In this document: positions 1 to 11,115 of the stretch, one piece after another
How the letters are laid out: every line of letters begins with the position of its first letter
How positions within the stretch are numbered: position 1 is the first letter of the stretch
Origin: Pohlia nutans
Taxonomy: Eukaryota > Streptophyta > Bryopsida > Bryales > Mniaceae
Direction: 5' to 3'
Assembly: GCA_022496805.1 (NCBI GenBank)
Contig: CM040092.1
Location: forward strand, 15,890,113 to 15,954,112
Length of the DNA stretch: 64,000 nucleotides
Position numbers and translations under genes: made by a program
Notes under the pieces: model-generated
Seen by the model: only the letters and a program-made list of their open reading frames with translations
Told to the model about the DNA's origin: nothing
The model's database searches: none

Positions 1-288
1 CACCGGAATCAGTTCATATGTTGGTAAAAAATAAATTAATTGCAACTAAAGAACCTAGTTAAAGAAATATGACTCGGTCCTATTCAGGTTTCTTGGTTCT
101 CTAGGGGCTAGTGATGCGTGCAATTCGGTAACTAAGTGATTCTCCATTCAATGCCCGAATGACTGCCATTCCAAAGAAATACCTGAATGAACAATCAGGT
201 GCCGATCGATCACCACATGTCGACCTGAAATACGGCGAAAATTAACAACCGAAGTTCCTTCAGGAGTGTTAATAATACCAATAGGAAT

Positions 289-633
289 TTATGCATGTTG
301 ATGTACACTCACCACAATAAGAAAGGTGGTCCACTTGGACACATGTCCCTCATGAACCTCTTCGCCGCAGGCTTCAGTGGAAGGATGGAAGAATGGAGGG
401 TTGTGGAGAAAGAAAAGCCCCAAAAACCCTCGCTCCGGCACGCCTTTCAGATGATGTTCTTCTAGTCGTGACCTCGCCGTCCGTTTCCTGAATCGCGTTG
501 ACGTCAAATCATCACTGGGTTCCAGAGTGTTCACGACCACAGTAGTGCCGGTACCAGTGGCTTCGACATTCACGACCGTGTTGGTAACCTGCGCCATGAC
601 CCGGACTCTGGACACGTACTCCAGATGTACCAA
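289..633 (-). CDS. Exon-like ORF, copy 1 (possible first exon of an unrecognised gene)
   Basis: This is a minus-strand open frame of 114 codons. Its counterpart at 3263-3613 in the second duplication unit is preserved over about 100 codons with only scattered substitutions. I do not recognise the family. The shared part begins MAQVT, then an Arg/Lys-rich stretch (RFRKRTARSR) and a Phe/Pro-rich stretch (FLHNPPFFHPS). Near its 3' end both copies hold a strong splice-donor match, G|GTGAGT on the minus strand (about 310 here), so the frame after that point is probably intron. Any further exons of this copy would lie left of the window. It could also be a decayed fragment. No signal peptide or membrane segment is visible. 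Confidence 0.3.
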   Translation of the reverse strand: MVHLEYVSRVRVMAQVTNTVVNVEATGTGTTVVVNTLEPSDDLTSTRFRKRTARSRLEEHHLKGVPERGFLGLFFLHNPPFFHPSTEACGEEVHEGHVSKWTTFLIVVSVHQHA

Positions 634-689
634 AACTCCAATCGATTCTAGACCTGGATGATCAATATATCACCGACACTGTACGAAGA

Positions 690-2061
690 AGTCAAACCCT
701 AAGATGGCCGGACTCCCTTACTACACTCACCCTGGCTAAGTCTATAATCATAGTAATTATGTCATCGATCCTCAAACCCAAGTGATTGTCCTAACTTTCG
801 ACATCCTGAATGATCTCTTCTACTAACCATTTATGTTGCAAAAGAGATCAAATGAAATGCATCGTTCATTTCGCAAGATGGCGGGTTGAAAGCGAATCGA
901 ACATATGTGGTAAGTCTCCAGTAATAAATACACGTGCGACGGTCGGATAAAAGCAGCAGATCGAAACTAGCTCACCGGTTTCCTCGCTCTTTAATTTGAT
1001 AAGTCTGTATCTACCGTAATCATGTGAGTTGATGTGACATGTCGATCAGAAAGGGATCTTTGACAATTGAATCAGCGTCCTTTGGAGGATTAATGCGAAG
1101 CATCGATAATGAATATTCGATCACATGACATCATGCTTAAATCATTCACCGGGGATCTTTGACAATTTAAATCGATCTACCAGTCCTGACTTATCGGTCC
1201 CAGTGCAAAGTAGAAAATATAGTCAAGGTTACTTCTGCATTACTTATGACCACTTCAATATCGTCGGTAAGAATCTGAGCGCACGTGTTGACTTTGAATT
1301 CATCCGACAACTGGCTCGTTTAAATCTAGTGATATTTCAGTATAATTGATTGGTACGATATTTGTACCGCGCGCCCCCCAAGTTGCAAGAAAAGTTCCGA
1401 GATTCGTCCCTGAAATGCTCGAAGAACCTACACTAATTTTAAAAATATTGCGGAGTTTGAATTTCTTGTGATGAAACCACGGTCCGTAGAAAAGATACTG
1501 TGTGCACATCGTTTGAGTTGAAAAGAGATTCGGACTGACGAATTCTTGAACACCAGTACTGAGTACTACGGTCCAAAACAAGAGTTTCTCATTCACGTAC
1601 AGTACTTGTATTCTGACTTCCTTGTCTGGAGGTAGCTAGGATCTGACTCTTTCTTTCTTTTTCTACCACACAGAGCCTGTCTTGGCCACAAAGTGAAAGT
1701 CTAATCGCTTGAGCACTGATCAAGGTTTCCTGTTTTCATTCGATTTGACATGATATGTTAGGAAGAAATGACCGAGTCCCTTCGATTCAGGAATGAAGGT
1801 GATGCTTGCTCATGTGAGCTCTTCGCTACTGGGACCATACACTGATTGCTACGTTTGTTAGCAGCGTTAGACACAGGGAACCTTGACCGATTCACTGCCA
1901 AGTAAATATTACTGCCAAACTGCAGATTGTAGCAAGTTTTGCAAGTGGTTGTTCAATTTTGCAAGTGTTCACCAAGAATTCACCATCATTCTTGTACCAT
2001 TTACTACCTGGTAAATGTGTCAAGGTGCCCTGTGAGACTACAGTAATTTAGTAGCTTCAAG
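690..2061. other. Noncoding upstream region of LRAT copy 1
   Basis: No convincing coding sequence was found. Most of this stretch is duplicated, with divergence, at 3660-5240. It presumably contains the promoter and 5' leader of the LRAT gene at 2062, but I could not single out a TATA box or transcription start. Confidence 0.5.
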
Positions 2062-2714
2062 ATGCCAAGAAGTCCGGTCGCGGCTGCTTTGGGACTTGTC
2101 CCAAGGAAGATCAAGGACGAGGAGCTTCAGCCGGGGGACCATATCTGCACGGACCGGAACCTGACACTGTACTACCACCACGGAATCTACATGGGCAACG
2201 ACAGAGTGATCCATTTCTCCAAGGTGTCGGAGAGCAATCCCCCCGGTGAGAACGACAAGTGCGATCACTACGAGGACACCACCACCGATGAGCCCTGGGC
2301 AGTTCGTAAGTGCTGCCTCAAGTGCTTCGTGCGCAGGAAACCAGGCTCCTGGCACGTCCATCCTCACTCCCTCTACATCTTCGAGTACGGGAAATGGCTC
2401 ACGCCCTTGTCGATCATCAACACCGGAGGCAGCCACAAGAAAGCCTTACCGGCGGAGGAGGTGTTGAGGAACGCTGCTGAGATGCTGGACAATGAGAAAC
2501 TCAAGTATGAGATGCTGGGAAAGGTGAGAAGGGGAAATATGAGATGCTGGTGAGCGAGAACCGCGAGAAGAAATGCTTCGGGGATTACTCTCTGGGGTTC
2601 AAAAACTGCGAAACGTTTGCATTCTACTGCAAAACCGAGAGTCGGTACTGGTTTGGGAGCAAGCAGGTGCTGCTCGCAGCGGCTTGTGTTGTTCTTCAGA
2701 TTGTAACTAGCTAA
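2062..2714 (+). pseudogene. LRAT-domain (NlpC/P60-like) protein, frameshifted copy
   Basis: The frame from 2062 encodes the first two thirds of a plant LRAT-domain protein. It has GDHIC (His27), the YYHHGIY block (His39-40) and VIHF, then a Cys pair CCLKC and a tyrosine/phenylalanine strand (LYIFEY). LRAT-family proteins use a His and a later Cys in an NCE motif; their substrates in plants are not established. As read, this frame stops at 2551-2553, before that Cys. The missing C-terminus, with FKNCETFAFYCKT and a hydrophobic tail, is intact in another frame (2535-2714). A 32-bp imperfect tandem duplication (units at 2503 and 2535) separates the two frames. The gene is therefore broken, or makes a short product, or contains an assembly error. 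It is the better preserved of two tandem copies. Confidence 0.75.
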
Positions 2715-3091
2715 ATTGAGCAGCAGACCTAGGTAAACCCTAAACTTAAAGCATCACAGCCCTCCGCAACAGAGGTGCACGGCACTGGAGGAAGCTAGCA
2801 GATAGGATGTGGCCAGTGTGAAGTAATTTTTCACAAGGTAGCTGAATGAAGAATCAGGTGTTTGTTGGAATATAGCTATTGGAATATACGTACTAGACTA
2901 CTGAGATTTTATGAATTGAGTTTAGTGTTACTTTCTACTCCTTACTATATATGAACTGGATGAAATTGGGAAGAACTTACCTCAATTTTTGGGACCAGGT
3001 CTGTATGTATTGCTGGTGCATGGTTCTGGAATAGGCACCCACTACTGCCCTGCCACAAACGAGTAGTTTTCCTTACTGCGTGCAATTCGGC
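2715..3091. other. Spacer between the duplicated units
   Basis: Noncoding. It contains a stretch (2875-2905, GTTGGAATATAGCTATTGG) with a close relative at 6960, so part of it is repeat-derived. Nothing else was recognised. Confidence 0.4.
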
Positions 3092-3262
3092 AGTAATGCG
3101 TGCGATTCGGCAGCTGATTCTCCATTCAGATTTCAGAGTGCCATTCCAAAGAAATACCTGAATGAACAATCAGGTGCCGATCGATCACCACTTTTCGACC
3201 TCAATACGGCGAAAATTAACAACCGAAGTTCCTTCAGGAGTGTTAATAATACCAATAGGAAT

Positions 3263-3613
3263 TTATGCATGTTGATGTACACTCACCACAATAAGAAAGA
3301 TGGTCCACTTGGACACATGTCCCGCATGAACCTCTTCGCCGCAGGCTTCAGTGGAAGGATGGAAGAATGGAGGGTTGTGGAGAAAGAAAAGCCCCAAAAA
3401 CCCTCGCTCCGGCACGGCTTTCAGATGAAGTTCTTCTAGTCGTGACCTCGCCGTCCGTTTCCTGAATCGTGTTGCCGTCAAATCATCACTGGGTTCCAGA
3501 CCGTTCACGACAACAGTCGTACCGATACCAGTGGCTTCAACATTCACGACCGTATCGGTAACCTGCGCCATATGTATGTCGGTCGATGAATCTGACCTGG
3601 ACAATATGAACAC
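3263..3613 (-). CDS. Exon-like ORF, copy 2
   Basis: This is the second-unit counterpart of the 289-633 frame, sharing the same MAQVT start (about 3571) and the same G|GTGAGT donor near 3284. Keeping an open frame and a donor in both copies suggests a first exon rather than chance. No continuing exon could be identified between here and 2715, so the gene may be a remnant. Product unknown. Confidence 0.3.
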   Translation of the reverse strand: MFILSRSDSSTDIHMAQVTDTVVNVEATGIGTTVVVNGLEPSDDLTATRFRKRTARSRLEELHLKAVPERGFLGLFFLHNPPFFHPSTEACGEEVHAGHVSKWTIFLIVVSVHQHA

Positions 3614-4089
3614 TTCACATGTATCGAAACCCTAGCCCTGGATGATCGCTGTATGACCGACACATTGGGAATTCAAACCCTTAGATGGCCTGACTACCTT
3701 ACTGCGCTCATCATAGTAAATCGATCCTCAAACCCAAGTGATTGTCCTAACTTTCGACATCCTGAATGATCTCTTCTACTACCCATATATGTTGCAAAAG
3801 AGATCAAATGAAAGGCATCGATGATTTCGTAAGGTGGCGGGATGCAATCAAATCGTACTTATATGGTAAGAATTTCTGTGACAGAAATACACCTGCTCCG
3901 GTCGGAATGAAGCTGTTAATCAAATTGCAAACTAGCTCATCGCCCTTTAATTCGATACCGTAATCATGTGAGTTGCTGTGACATGTCAATCAGCAGGGGA
4001 CCTTTGACGAGGGCAATGGCTTGAATCAGCATTTGGATGAATACGAAGCATCGATAACATGACATTACGCCTAAATCGTTCACCGGGAA

Positions 4090-4242
4090 CACAGGGAGAT
4101 AAATACAAGATTCCCATATGGGAAAAAGGGAGACGATTGTAACTTTCCCAGATCAAAATACACTACAATCATCCCATTCTGGGAATTTTGTCCCACTTCC
4201 CATATGAAATCCCATGTGGGGATGTCTTCATTTCTCCCTGTG
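4090..4242. mobile_element. CACTA-like MITE, 153 bp
   Basis: The ends are CACAGGGAGA and its inverse TCTCCCTGTG. The flanks carry a 3-bp direct repeat GAA (4087-4089 and 4243-4245). The block is absent from the equivalent place in duplication unit 1 (about 1150), which supports an insertion. CAC...GTG termini and a 3-bp target duplication are typical of the CACTA (EnSpm) superfamily. No coding capacity. Confidence 0.7.
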
Positions 4243-5240
4243 GAAGGTAAGATGCTTTGTATAAATGCAGATTTACTCTCACTGTATAGTTAAAGAACTG
4301 AGATCCTTTTCGAGGATCAAGAGTCGATCTTTCAGAACTTATCGGTCCCAGTCCAACTTAGAAAATAAAGTCAAGGTTACTTTTGCATCATATATTCAGA
4401 CCAGTTCAATACTGTAGCATCGTCGGTAAGAAGTAAGAATTTGAGCGTCTTTGACTCTCGATTCCGACAACTGGCTCGTCTTAATAAAGTGGTGTTTTAC
4501 TAACTTCATTGGTACGATATTTGTACCAGGCGTCCCCAAGTTGCAAGAATAGTTCCGAGATTCGTGCCTGGGATGCTCTAAGAACCAATGTAAAAAATAT
4601 TACAGGGTTTAAATTCCTTGTGATGAGAGCATGTGGAAAAGATTCTGTGCATCGTTCGAATTAAAAAAGATATTCAGAAAGACGAATTCTTGAGCACCAG
4701 TACTACGTACGCTCCAAAACTAGGGTTTCTCCTTCTCATTATGTAGATGGAGACTCAGAGGTCATTAAGCAGAGCTGCCTGTCCAGATCATGGTGTGAGT
4801 TCAAGATCGATAGTTACAAACTTACAACAGGTGATGCATGATCAAGTGAACATACTTCTCACTTCATTGTCCAGAGCTAGCTAGGATCTGACTCTTTCAT
4901 TTTTGTGCTACCACACACAGCCTGTCTTTGAGACAAAGTGAAAGACTATTCGCTCACTGATCGAGTTTTCATGTTTTCATTCGATTTGACATGATGTGTT
5001 AACCTGAAGAAATGAGTGCCTTCGATTCAGGTATGATGGGATACTTAGTCATGTGACAGAGTCCTTCACTACGTTTGTTAGCAACCGTTAGTGAAGTAGG
5101 TCTAACAACATTAGGGTATATGTATATTCATTAGGTTTGTCAGGCTCCAGGACGATAGAATTACGAGCTGGAGGTGAATCTCAACACCCCGAGATCGATA
5201 TTATATATTCAACCTCCTACACTAATTAAGTAGCTTCGAG

Positions 5241-5745
5241 ATGCCATACCCACCAATCATGGCACCTTTGGGACTTGTCCCACGGAAGATAAAAAATGAG
5301 AAGCTTAAGTTGGGGACCACATCCACTAGAAGTTTTGGAGGACTTAGCTAGGGCTAACGCTTCAGCCCCCTTTTAACCCCTGTAGCATTGGGTTTCTTAA
5401 CTCGGGAACTTTATTTTATGAAGACATTAGCCCCCAGAAATGGTCCGCTTGCCCCGGCTAAAGTAAATTAGCCCCAATTAAAGTTTGAGGGATTAGCCCC
5501 CATTATTGGGGAATTAGCCCCCCATTGGTCCATTAGCCCCGGGGGCTAACACTCCAAAATCTTCTTGTGATCTGCACGGACCAGACCCTGACAATTTACT
5601 ACCACCATGGAATCTACATGGGCAACGACAAAGTGATCCATTTTTCCAAGGTGTTGGAGAACAAGGCCCCAGGGAGAAGGACAAGTACGATCACCACAAG
5701 AACATCACCACCGACGAACCTTGAGGAGTTCGCTAAAGGCAACAT
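5241..5745 (+). pseudogene. LRAT-domain pseudogene, split by a MITE
   Basis: This is the homologue of the LRAT gene at 2062 in the second unit. The start codon and first 20 or so codons are recognisable, followed by a 1-nt deletion in the run of G before GDH. A 246-bp insertion then follows (5324-5569). Afterwards the HHGIY and VIHFSKV region resumes, with another 1-nt deletion and a premature stop near 5722. The 3' third, with the NCE cysteine, is missing. This copy cannot encode the enzyme. Confidence 0.85.
5324..5569. mobile_element. CACTA-like MITE inside the LRAT pseudogene
   Basis: The termini are CACTAGAAGTTTTGGAG and, inverted, CACAAGAAGATTTTGGAG. The flanking 3-bp target duplication is ATC (5321-5323, 5570-5572). 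Removing the insert and one ATC rejoins the LRAT sequence seen in copy 1. The interior is rich in TTAGCCCC/GGGGCTAA motifs in both orientations, so it can fold. It is non-autonomous. Confidence 0.9.
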
Positions 5746-5859
5746 TGTGTATTTTTTTTAAAGAAGATCACAACTTTTTTCATAAAATTCTTGTACTGCA
5801 TTTGTTATAAATTGCTATTATTTGGCTGGGTCTTTGTTAATGTTTGGCACTTCATTATG

Positions 5860-6000
5860 GATTAGGTAATTGTGAAGCTGGGCAAGTTATCAAAGATAAT
5901 GTGCAGGTTAGTACCTACCGAGTCGCGGGCCGACAAGGAAGGTACTAACTTGCAAATCATCTTTGATGACTTGCCCTACCGTTTACAATTACCAAACATA
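5860..6000. repeat. Short-loop foldback (arms about 55 nt)
   Basis: The arms 5863-5916 and 5940-5996 are inverted copies with few mismatches. The core is GGCAAGTTATCAAAGAT against ATCTTTGATGACTTGCC, with a loop of about 23 nt. The size and arm pairing resemble a plant miRNA precursor, but a small MITE would look the same. Confidence 0.6.
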
Positions 6001-6205
6001 ATCTCAATGCAGGCTAGTTTGAGCCGTTTGATTACCTTGAGATCACAAATTTATAACACAACAAACAAGAAGTTGCAACTCTATCATTAGAGCTCCATTG
6101 ACTTGGATGAATTGTTAACGTGACTGAGCATAATATCAAGATCAAAATTCTAAAGTACAAGAAGTATTGAATGAATCAAATCCTTCTCTGCTAATGTGTG
6201 CATAT

Positions 6206-6732
6206 TTAACCCTTAAACGTCAAAAAAGCCCCACTGGCTTGTTTTGAGAGAAATATGAAGAAAAAGTGGATTTTTTCAACCAAAATTGAAATGGATTGAT
6301 GCTTTGGAAAGGTGATGAAAAACCAAGGCTAAATTTAGTAAATACACTTGTTTTATTAAATTGTACATTCCAAGGAAATTGAAAAGAGAATTGGTGGGGA
6401 GGAAGGGGAGGGAGTTGGGCAGCTTGAGACCTTGATGCATACCATAGCTGGCAGCCTATGCCAGTGCTGTTCAACAATGTTTTTTTTTTTTTTTTTTTCT
6501 TAGGTTTTTAATCCACAATTGCAGAGCTCACAGCAAAGCTGGAATCTCATTGAATTTTCTTAATTCTTTTTTGGAGTGACACTGTTCACTCCATTCATTG
6601 TTCATAGAGGATTTGAGAAATTCTCATTGGTTGTTCACGTTACTCAAAGGGTGACTATTGAGGGCAGCTGTCTAATTTTTTTAAATTCCTTTGGACTGCC
6701 CGTCCAAGACCCTCTTGACATTTAAGGGTTAA
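6206..6732. mobile_element. TTAA-bounded MITE (element A)
   Basis: The left end is TTAACCCTTAAACGTCAA and the inverted right end TTAACCCTTAAATGTCAA. It is 527 bp, has no transposase, and contains a T-tract at 6480-6499. It belongs to the window-wide TTAA family described in the findings. Confidence 0.75.
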
Positions 6733-7056
6733 TGCTCTTGTACACATAGTTATTGCACACTGTCAAACTTCTAGCATTATTAGTCTTAACGTTCTTCCTG
6801 TTTGCCAATCACAGCTTGCCATAACAGCGAAACTAGTTTGCATTGAGATTATGGGACGGGAGTCTCTTGTGGATGCAACCAGCCCTGGCAATGTCCCGGT
6901 GGCAGGCCGCTTAGCATGTGAAGGGCTGTAGTGCTATGAATGCTCTTAGCATGAGGCTTGTTGGAATATAGCTGTTGGAATATATGAAGACAAATGTAGT
7001 TAAGAAAAATGTACTCAGAGATATGAGAGTGTAATTTGCCACCCAATTGTATTTGT
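6733..7056. other. Intergenic, no gene seen
   Basis: AT-rich noncoding DNA. A piece near 6960 is similar to 2875-2905. Nothing else was recognised. Confidence 0.4.
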
Positions 7057-7230
7057 AAAGAGATATTGAGAAATATTTATTTTTCTCAATATCTCAATAT
7101 ATAGAGATATTGAGAAATATAAAGAGATATTGAGAAATATATATTTTTCTCAATATCTCAATATATAGAGATATTGAGAAATATAAAGAGATATTGAGAA
7201 ATATATATATTTCTCAATATCTCAATATTA
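7057..7230. repeat. Tandem array of palindromic hairpin units
   Basis: The 16-mer AGATATTGAGAAATAT and its inverse alternate several times in about 170 bp, in a unit of about 63 bp repeated nearly three times. The single strand can form stacked hairpins. Confidence 0.85.
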
Positions 7231-8031
7231 TGCTTCACTCAGTTGTATCCCTTTCACCCTCCAAGTCATTTTTAAGCAAGAAGAACTGTGTGCCATAAGC
7301 ATTTTCTGTTCTGCAGTCACTAGAAGTATCCCCACGAGCAGCAAAAGCACTATCTAAAGGTAGCAGCACCAACAAGGAGACTTTGGGGCCTCTTGGCTGG
7401 GATTTGGTAAAAAAATCGTGGAAAAACATATTTAGAGTTTCGGCAAATAGAGAGGATGTTGAGGGGGAAAAAACGCATCATTCTGACTTGTATTTGATTT
7501 TATAAGAATTTTTAAAGCTTTGGAACCATGTGGACTATTGAGCGAGATTAGGAGGCTATTGAATTTGTATGCAAGAGAACCAAAAAGCAACAAAGAGTTT
7601 TGTTACATTCCTACTTTTAGGATAGTGGTCCCATGCTTCCCAATTATTGGAACACCTACAACTCGGCAACTGTCTAGTCTCTCCCAATTATTGATGTTGC
7701 TACATTATTATACATATCTTATTGAACTAGACTTGACACTGCATCACACATGAAATGGTAGCCATAAATAACTCCAATCTCTATCCTAAGCCAAAAGAGC
7801 CAAGCAAACTATAAGGTTAGGACACCCAAAACTACTATTTTTGCTATTGAGCTCATTTGTTATTGTCTCTGTCACAAGGACAATGACTACTCAACGATTT
7901 CCACTCTTTAGAGCCAACTTCTTATTCAGCACCCTTTTGACATTGCCTACTTAAGAGTTAATAATGATTCAAAATACATCCTTTTACACAACGCTAACTA
8001 CATTAAGAAAAAATTAATTTTACGAGCAATG
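7231..8031. other. Intergenic, no gene seen
   Basis: The short open frames here (7235-7429 minus, 7520-7753 plus) show no family features, and the composition is that of the surrounding noncoding DNA. Confidence 0.4.
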
Positions 8032-9013
8032 TACAGTGGGGTCCAACATGGAATGGCGTTTTTGGTTTCGCAGTGAGAAAAATTTCAGTACTGCCAACTT
8101 TGAAAGCCTCCCGAGAGCTCAAATATTGGTATTTTACCACGAAAATTTTACCAGAGACTTATCTTTAAGTTAATTATATGTATGCCAAATTTCAAGGCCA
8201 AAAGATTCACCAAAAAAACGTTATTCAAAATCTACCAACATTGGTAGTTATTCACTGCTGCCAACTTTGACAACCTCCCAAAGATTGAATTAATTTTTTT
8301 TTGCCATGAAATTCTTGGAAAAAGAACTTCTTTATGTTAATAACATATGATAAAAATTTCAAGGCCAGAAGATTAATACAAAAAATATATTGACAATCTA
8401 CCAACATGTGTAGTTGTGGGAAACAATGGGGGAAACTTTGCTACCAACTTTGACACCCTCCCTACGGTTGAGAAATTGTCTATTTACCATGAAATTTTTG
8501 GTACAACATGCTATTTATGACAAAATCATTCATGCCAAATTTCAAGGTCAAAAAATCTATACAAAGAAAATTATTTACAATCTACCAATGTGTGTAGTTT
8601 CCCCCATTGTTTCCCACAACTACACATGTTGGTAGATTGTTAATATCGTTTTTTGTATTAATCTTTTGGCCTTGAAATTTTTATCATATGTTATTAACAT
8701 AAAGAAGTTTTTTTTCCTAGAATTTTATGGCAAAAAAAAAATTAATTCAATCTTTGGGAGGCTGTCAAAGTTGGCAGCAGTGAAAACATTTCCACAGCTA
8801 CCAATGTTGGTAGATTCTGAATAACTTTTTTTGGGTGAATCTTTTGGCCTTGAAATTTGGCATACATATAATTAACTTAAAGATAAGTCTCTGGTAGAAT
8901 TTTCGTGGTAAAATACCAATATTTGAGCTCTCGGAAGGCTTTCAAAGTTGGCAGTACTGAAATTTTTCTCACTGCGAAACCAAAAACGCCATTCCATGTT
9001 GGACCCCACTGTA
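8032..9013. mobile_element. Large foldback element, Tc1/mariner-like termini
   Basis: Two arms of nearly 490 bp are inverted copies almost to the centre (about 8600). The termini are CAGTGGGGTCCAACATGG and its inverse, flanked by TA on both sides (8032-8033, 9012-9013). CAGT ends and a TA target duplication fit the Tc1/mariner (pogo-like) group. The small open frames inside are mirror shadows and not genes. A second, interrupted copy lies at 40876-42377. Confidence 0.8.
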
Positions 9014-9535
9014 CTATCCAAATAGACCATATATCATCTTATACTCCTAGTCGTATATGTCATCCAAACATTTATATTGCTTCAACAATTAAAAAAACCA
9101 TTTTAAAACCTATTTAAAATTTACAATAAATATAAAGAAGATTGGAATAGATATTGGAACGTTTATGTATATACCAACTTTGTTATTATATTTTCTCGCT
9201 AACAACTGAAAGAAGATCTCAACTCGCCAAAAAATGTGTCATTTGGATATTGTATGCAAAATATATACGAAAGGATCAAAGGTTTGTTTCTCGGTTTGTT
9301 TTAGTAGATTTTCTAAAATCAAGTCTTGAACAAAGATAAATTATATTGATAAAAAGGATGTGCATTTGGTAAAGATGATGCATTTGGATCACTGACAATT
9401 TTGGATGTCTCCACCTCCGTGGACCTCAGCACACAACTAAACACACTACATGCTCTTAAAACATCAACCACATCAAGTTCCCGGACCTCCATCTCCACAT
9501 GTGCTTCCATAGTGAGCTCTCCTTCCTCAATCATC
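9014..9535. other. Intergenic, no gene seen
   Basis: AT-rich sequence with no coding or RNA gene recognised. Confidence 0.4.
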
Positions 9536-10345
9536 TTAACCCTTCAGTGCCCAAGTAACCAGTAAGTGGTCACTGGGGCACTAGAAAATGAAATGCTGTA
9601 AAATCTGTGAACCATCTCAGTTCAGTGTTTAAAGTTGAGATGTGTATCTTTTGATATTGAACATGATGCAAAAAAAATTGGAATCAGACTTTCTCAGATA
9701 TGCAAATATCTATGTACAAATCACCAAAATACTCCAAATACTTCAAAATACAGCGGATACTTACAAATACAACACATGTACTATGCGACATTTCTTGTGT
9801 TTGGAAGTTTGTTATCTTGTATTTATTTTTTGGATTGTGTTCTTTTGTTCACGTTCCATTAGTGTATGTATTCTGATCTTAATCAATGTACCAACTCCTT
9901 TCATATTTTAATGTACAAATTTTTGTCCTAAATCGTATATAAATAAGTCATTCTCACTTACAAAAATTGCAATAATTATTTGTGAATCCGTTCTTGACAT
10001 GTAAGATTGCAATGGAGAGGTGTTGACACAGGTCATTGCTGAACAACTTCACTTCCATTTTTGAAAATTTAACCCAAATTCTATTTAATGTTGAAGTCAT
10101 ACACCCTCCAAAATCTCATTTTTGAATGTGCATTATACAACTCAAAGACATATTATGATCTTCCAATCTGACGGTCCGATATTACCAAGATTTAACCAAC
10201 ACTTGTTTTATTAAACTATGCTTAGTACATTTATACAATTGAATATTATTAATAGTATCCCTAATTTCAACATAGAAAGTTTTAAAAAAATATCACCCAA
10301 AAAGCAATGGTTTCTTTAAAACCACCCTGGGTACTAAAGGGTTAA
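9536..10345. mobile_element. TTAA-bounded MITE (element B)
   Basis: The left end is TTAACCCTTCAGTGCCCA and the inverted right end TTAACCCTTTAGTACCCA. It is 810 bp, AT-rich and without a transposase. Confidence 0.65.
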
Positions 10346-10444
10346 CAATAGAAAGAATTATCAACAACATAATCTTGTAAAAACAAGTGATACCTTAATT
10401 TACTGGTTTTGTTTAAGAATAAATTAGGAGGTGCATAAACCTAT

Positions 10445-10562
10445 CACTAGTAGAAAAGGTGGCGCTCCCTTAGGGCATGCCCAGGCAAAATCACTCTGCA
10501 TGCGTGGAATTGGGCACTACTTGCCTGGGCATCTCCCTCAGCAGTGCAACCTTTTCTACTAG
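10445..10562. mobile_element. Short CACTAGTAGAAAAGG-ended MITE
   Basis: The ends are CACTAGTAGAAAAGGT and, inverted, CCTAGTAGAAAAGGTT. An internal inverted pair, CATGCCCAGGCAA and TTGCCTGGGCAT, makes most of it a hairpin. The target duplication is unclear. It is related by its ends to 35732-35841. Confidence 0.6.
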
Positions 10563-10681
10563 GTTGGTCTGTATATGACCATCGGAGAATCTACCATTGC
10601 CAACAACAGTCATCCATTTCTCCGAGATGTTCTAAAAACAAGCCTCCGGATAAGTGTTCATTTTTTCGTTTTTCATTCATA

Positions 10682-10985
10682 GTAGAGTTAACCGAAAAGT
10701 CAGCTTAAAGAGGAAAGTTTTAGCAAACTCCTCTTGAACTCATATTGAAATATAAATAATCCGAAAACTAGTTCATGATGAGTTGGGAGACAATCTAAAA
10801 CAAGTCACTGTCATTATTCTCCACACCTCGCAATGACTTCCACACCTCCTACCAAAGCTCCAAGCCCATGGCCCACAAGGGGACAAGTTATGACACGACA
10901 CTATTCAACTCCAGTATAGCTCAAAAGAGAGGTTAGAAGGAGGGCAAAAAGGGAGGTTAGATGGGCTTCTTTTCGGTTAACTCTA
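10682..10985. mobile_element. MITE with GAGTTAACCGAAAAG termini, copy 1
   Basis: It starts TA|GAGTTAACCGAAAAG and ends CTTTTCGGTTAACTC|TA, which suggests a TA target duplication. Its interior matches the two copies at 25735-26812. Confidence 0.75.
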
Positions 10986-11115
10986 GTGGCTCTAAGAATT
11001 TGTTTGAGGCTACCGATTCTGGCAAATCAAACATAATAATTTTGTTCTTTTACGAGATAAAATATAATATAGTATTATTAATCCATGCAATCGGAGTGTC
11101 TTTTGTCAACATTGA

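Larger units (their letters stand above)
113..5745. repeat. Tandem segmental duplication of about 2.7-kb units carrying LRAT genes
   Basis: Unit 1 (about 113-2715) and unit 2 (about 3092-5745) align along their lengths in the same order. Each has a block with an exon-like minus-strand ORF, a noncoding middle and a plus-strand LRAT-domain gene. Landmarks present in both include the stretches near 180 and 3150, near 1363 and 4515, and near 2050 and 5235. Unit 2 differs by two small insertions with 3-bp target duplications (4090-4242 and 5324-5569), which are therefore younger than the duplication. The right ends lose similarity soon after the LRAT coding part, so unit 2 is 3'-truncated. Confidence 0.85.

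Noticed and set aside
7057..7230. Regularly spaced repeats reminiscent of a CRISPR array
   Set aside because: The units are palindromic with no unique spacers, and the DNA is clearly plant nuclear.
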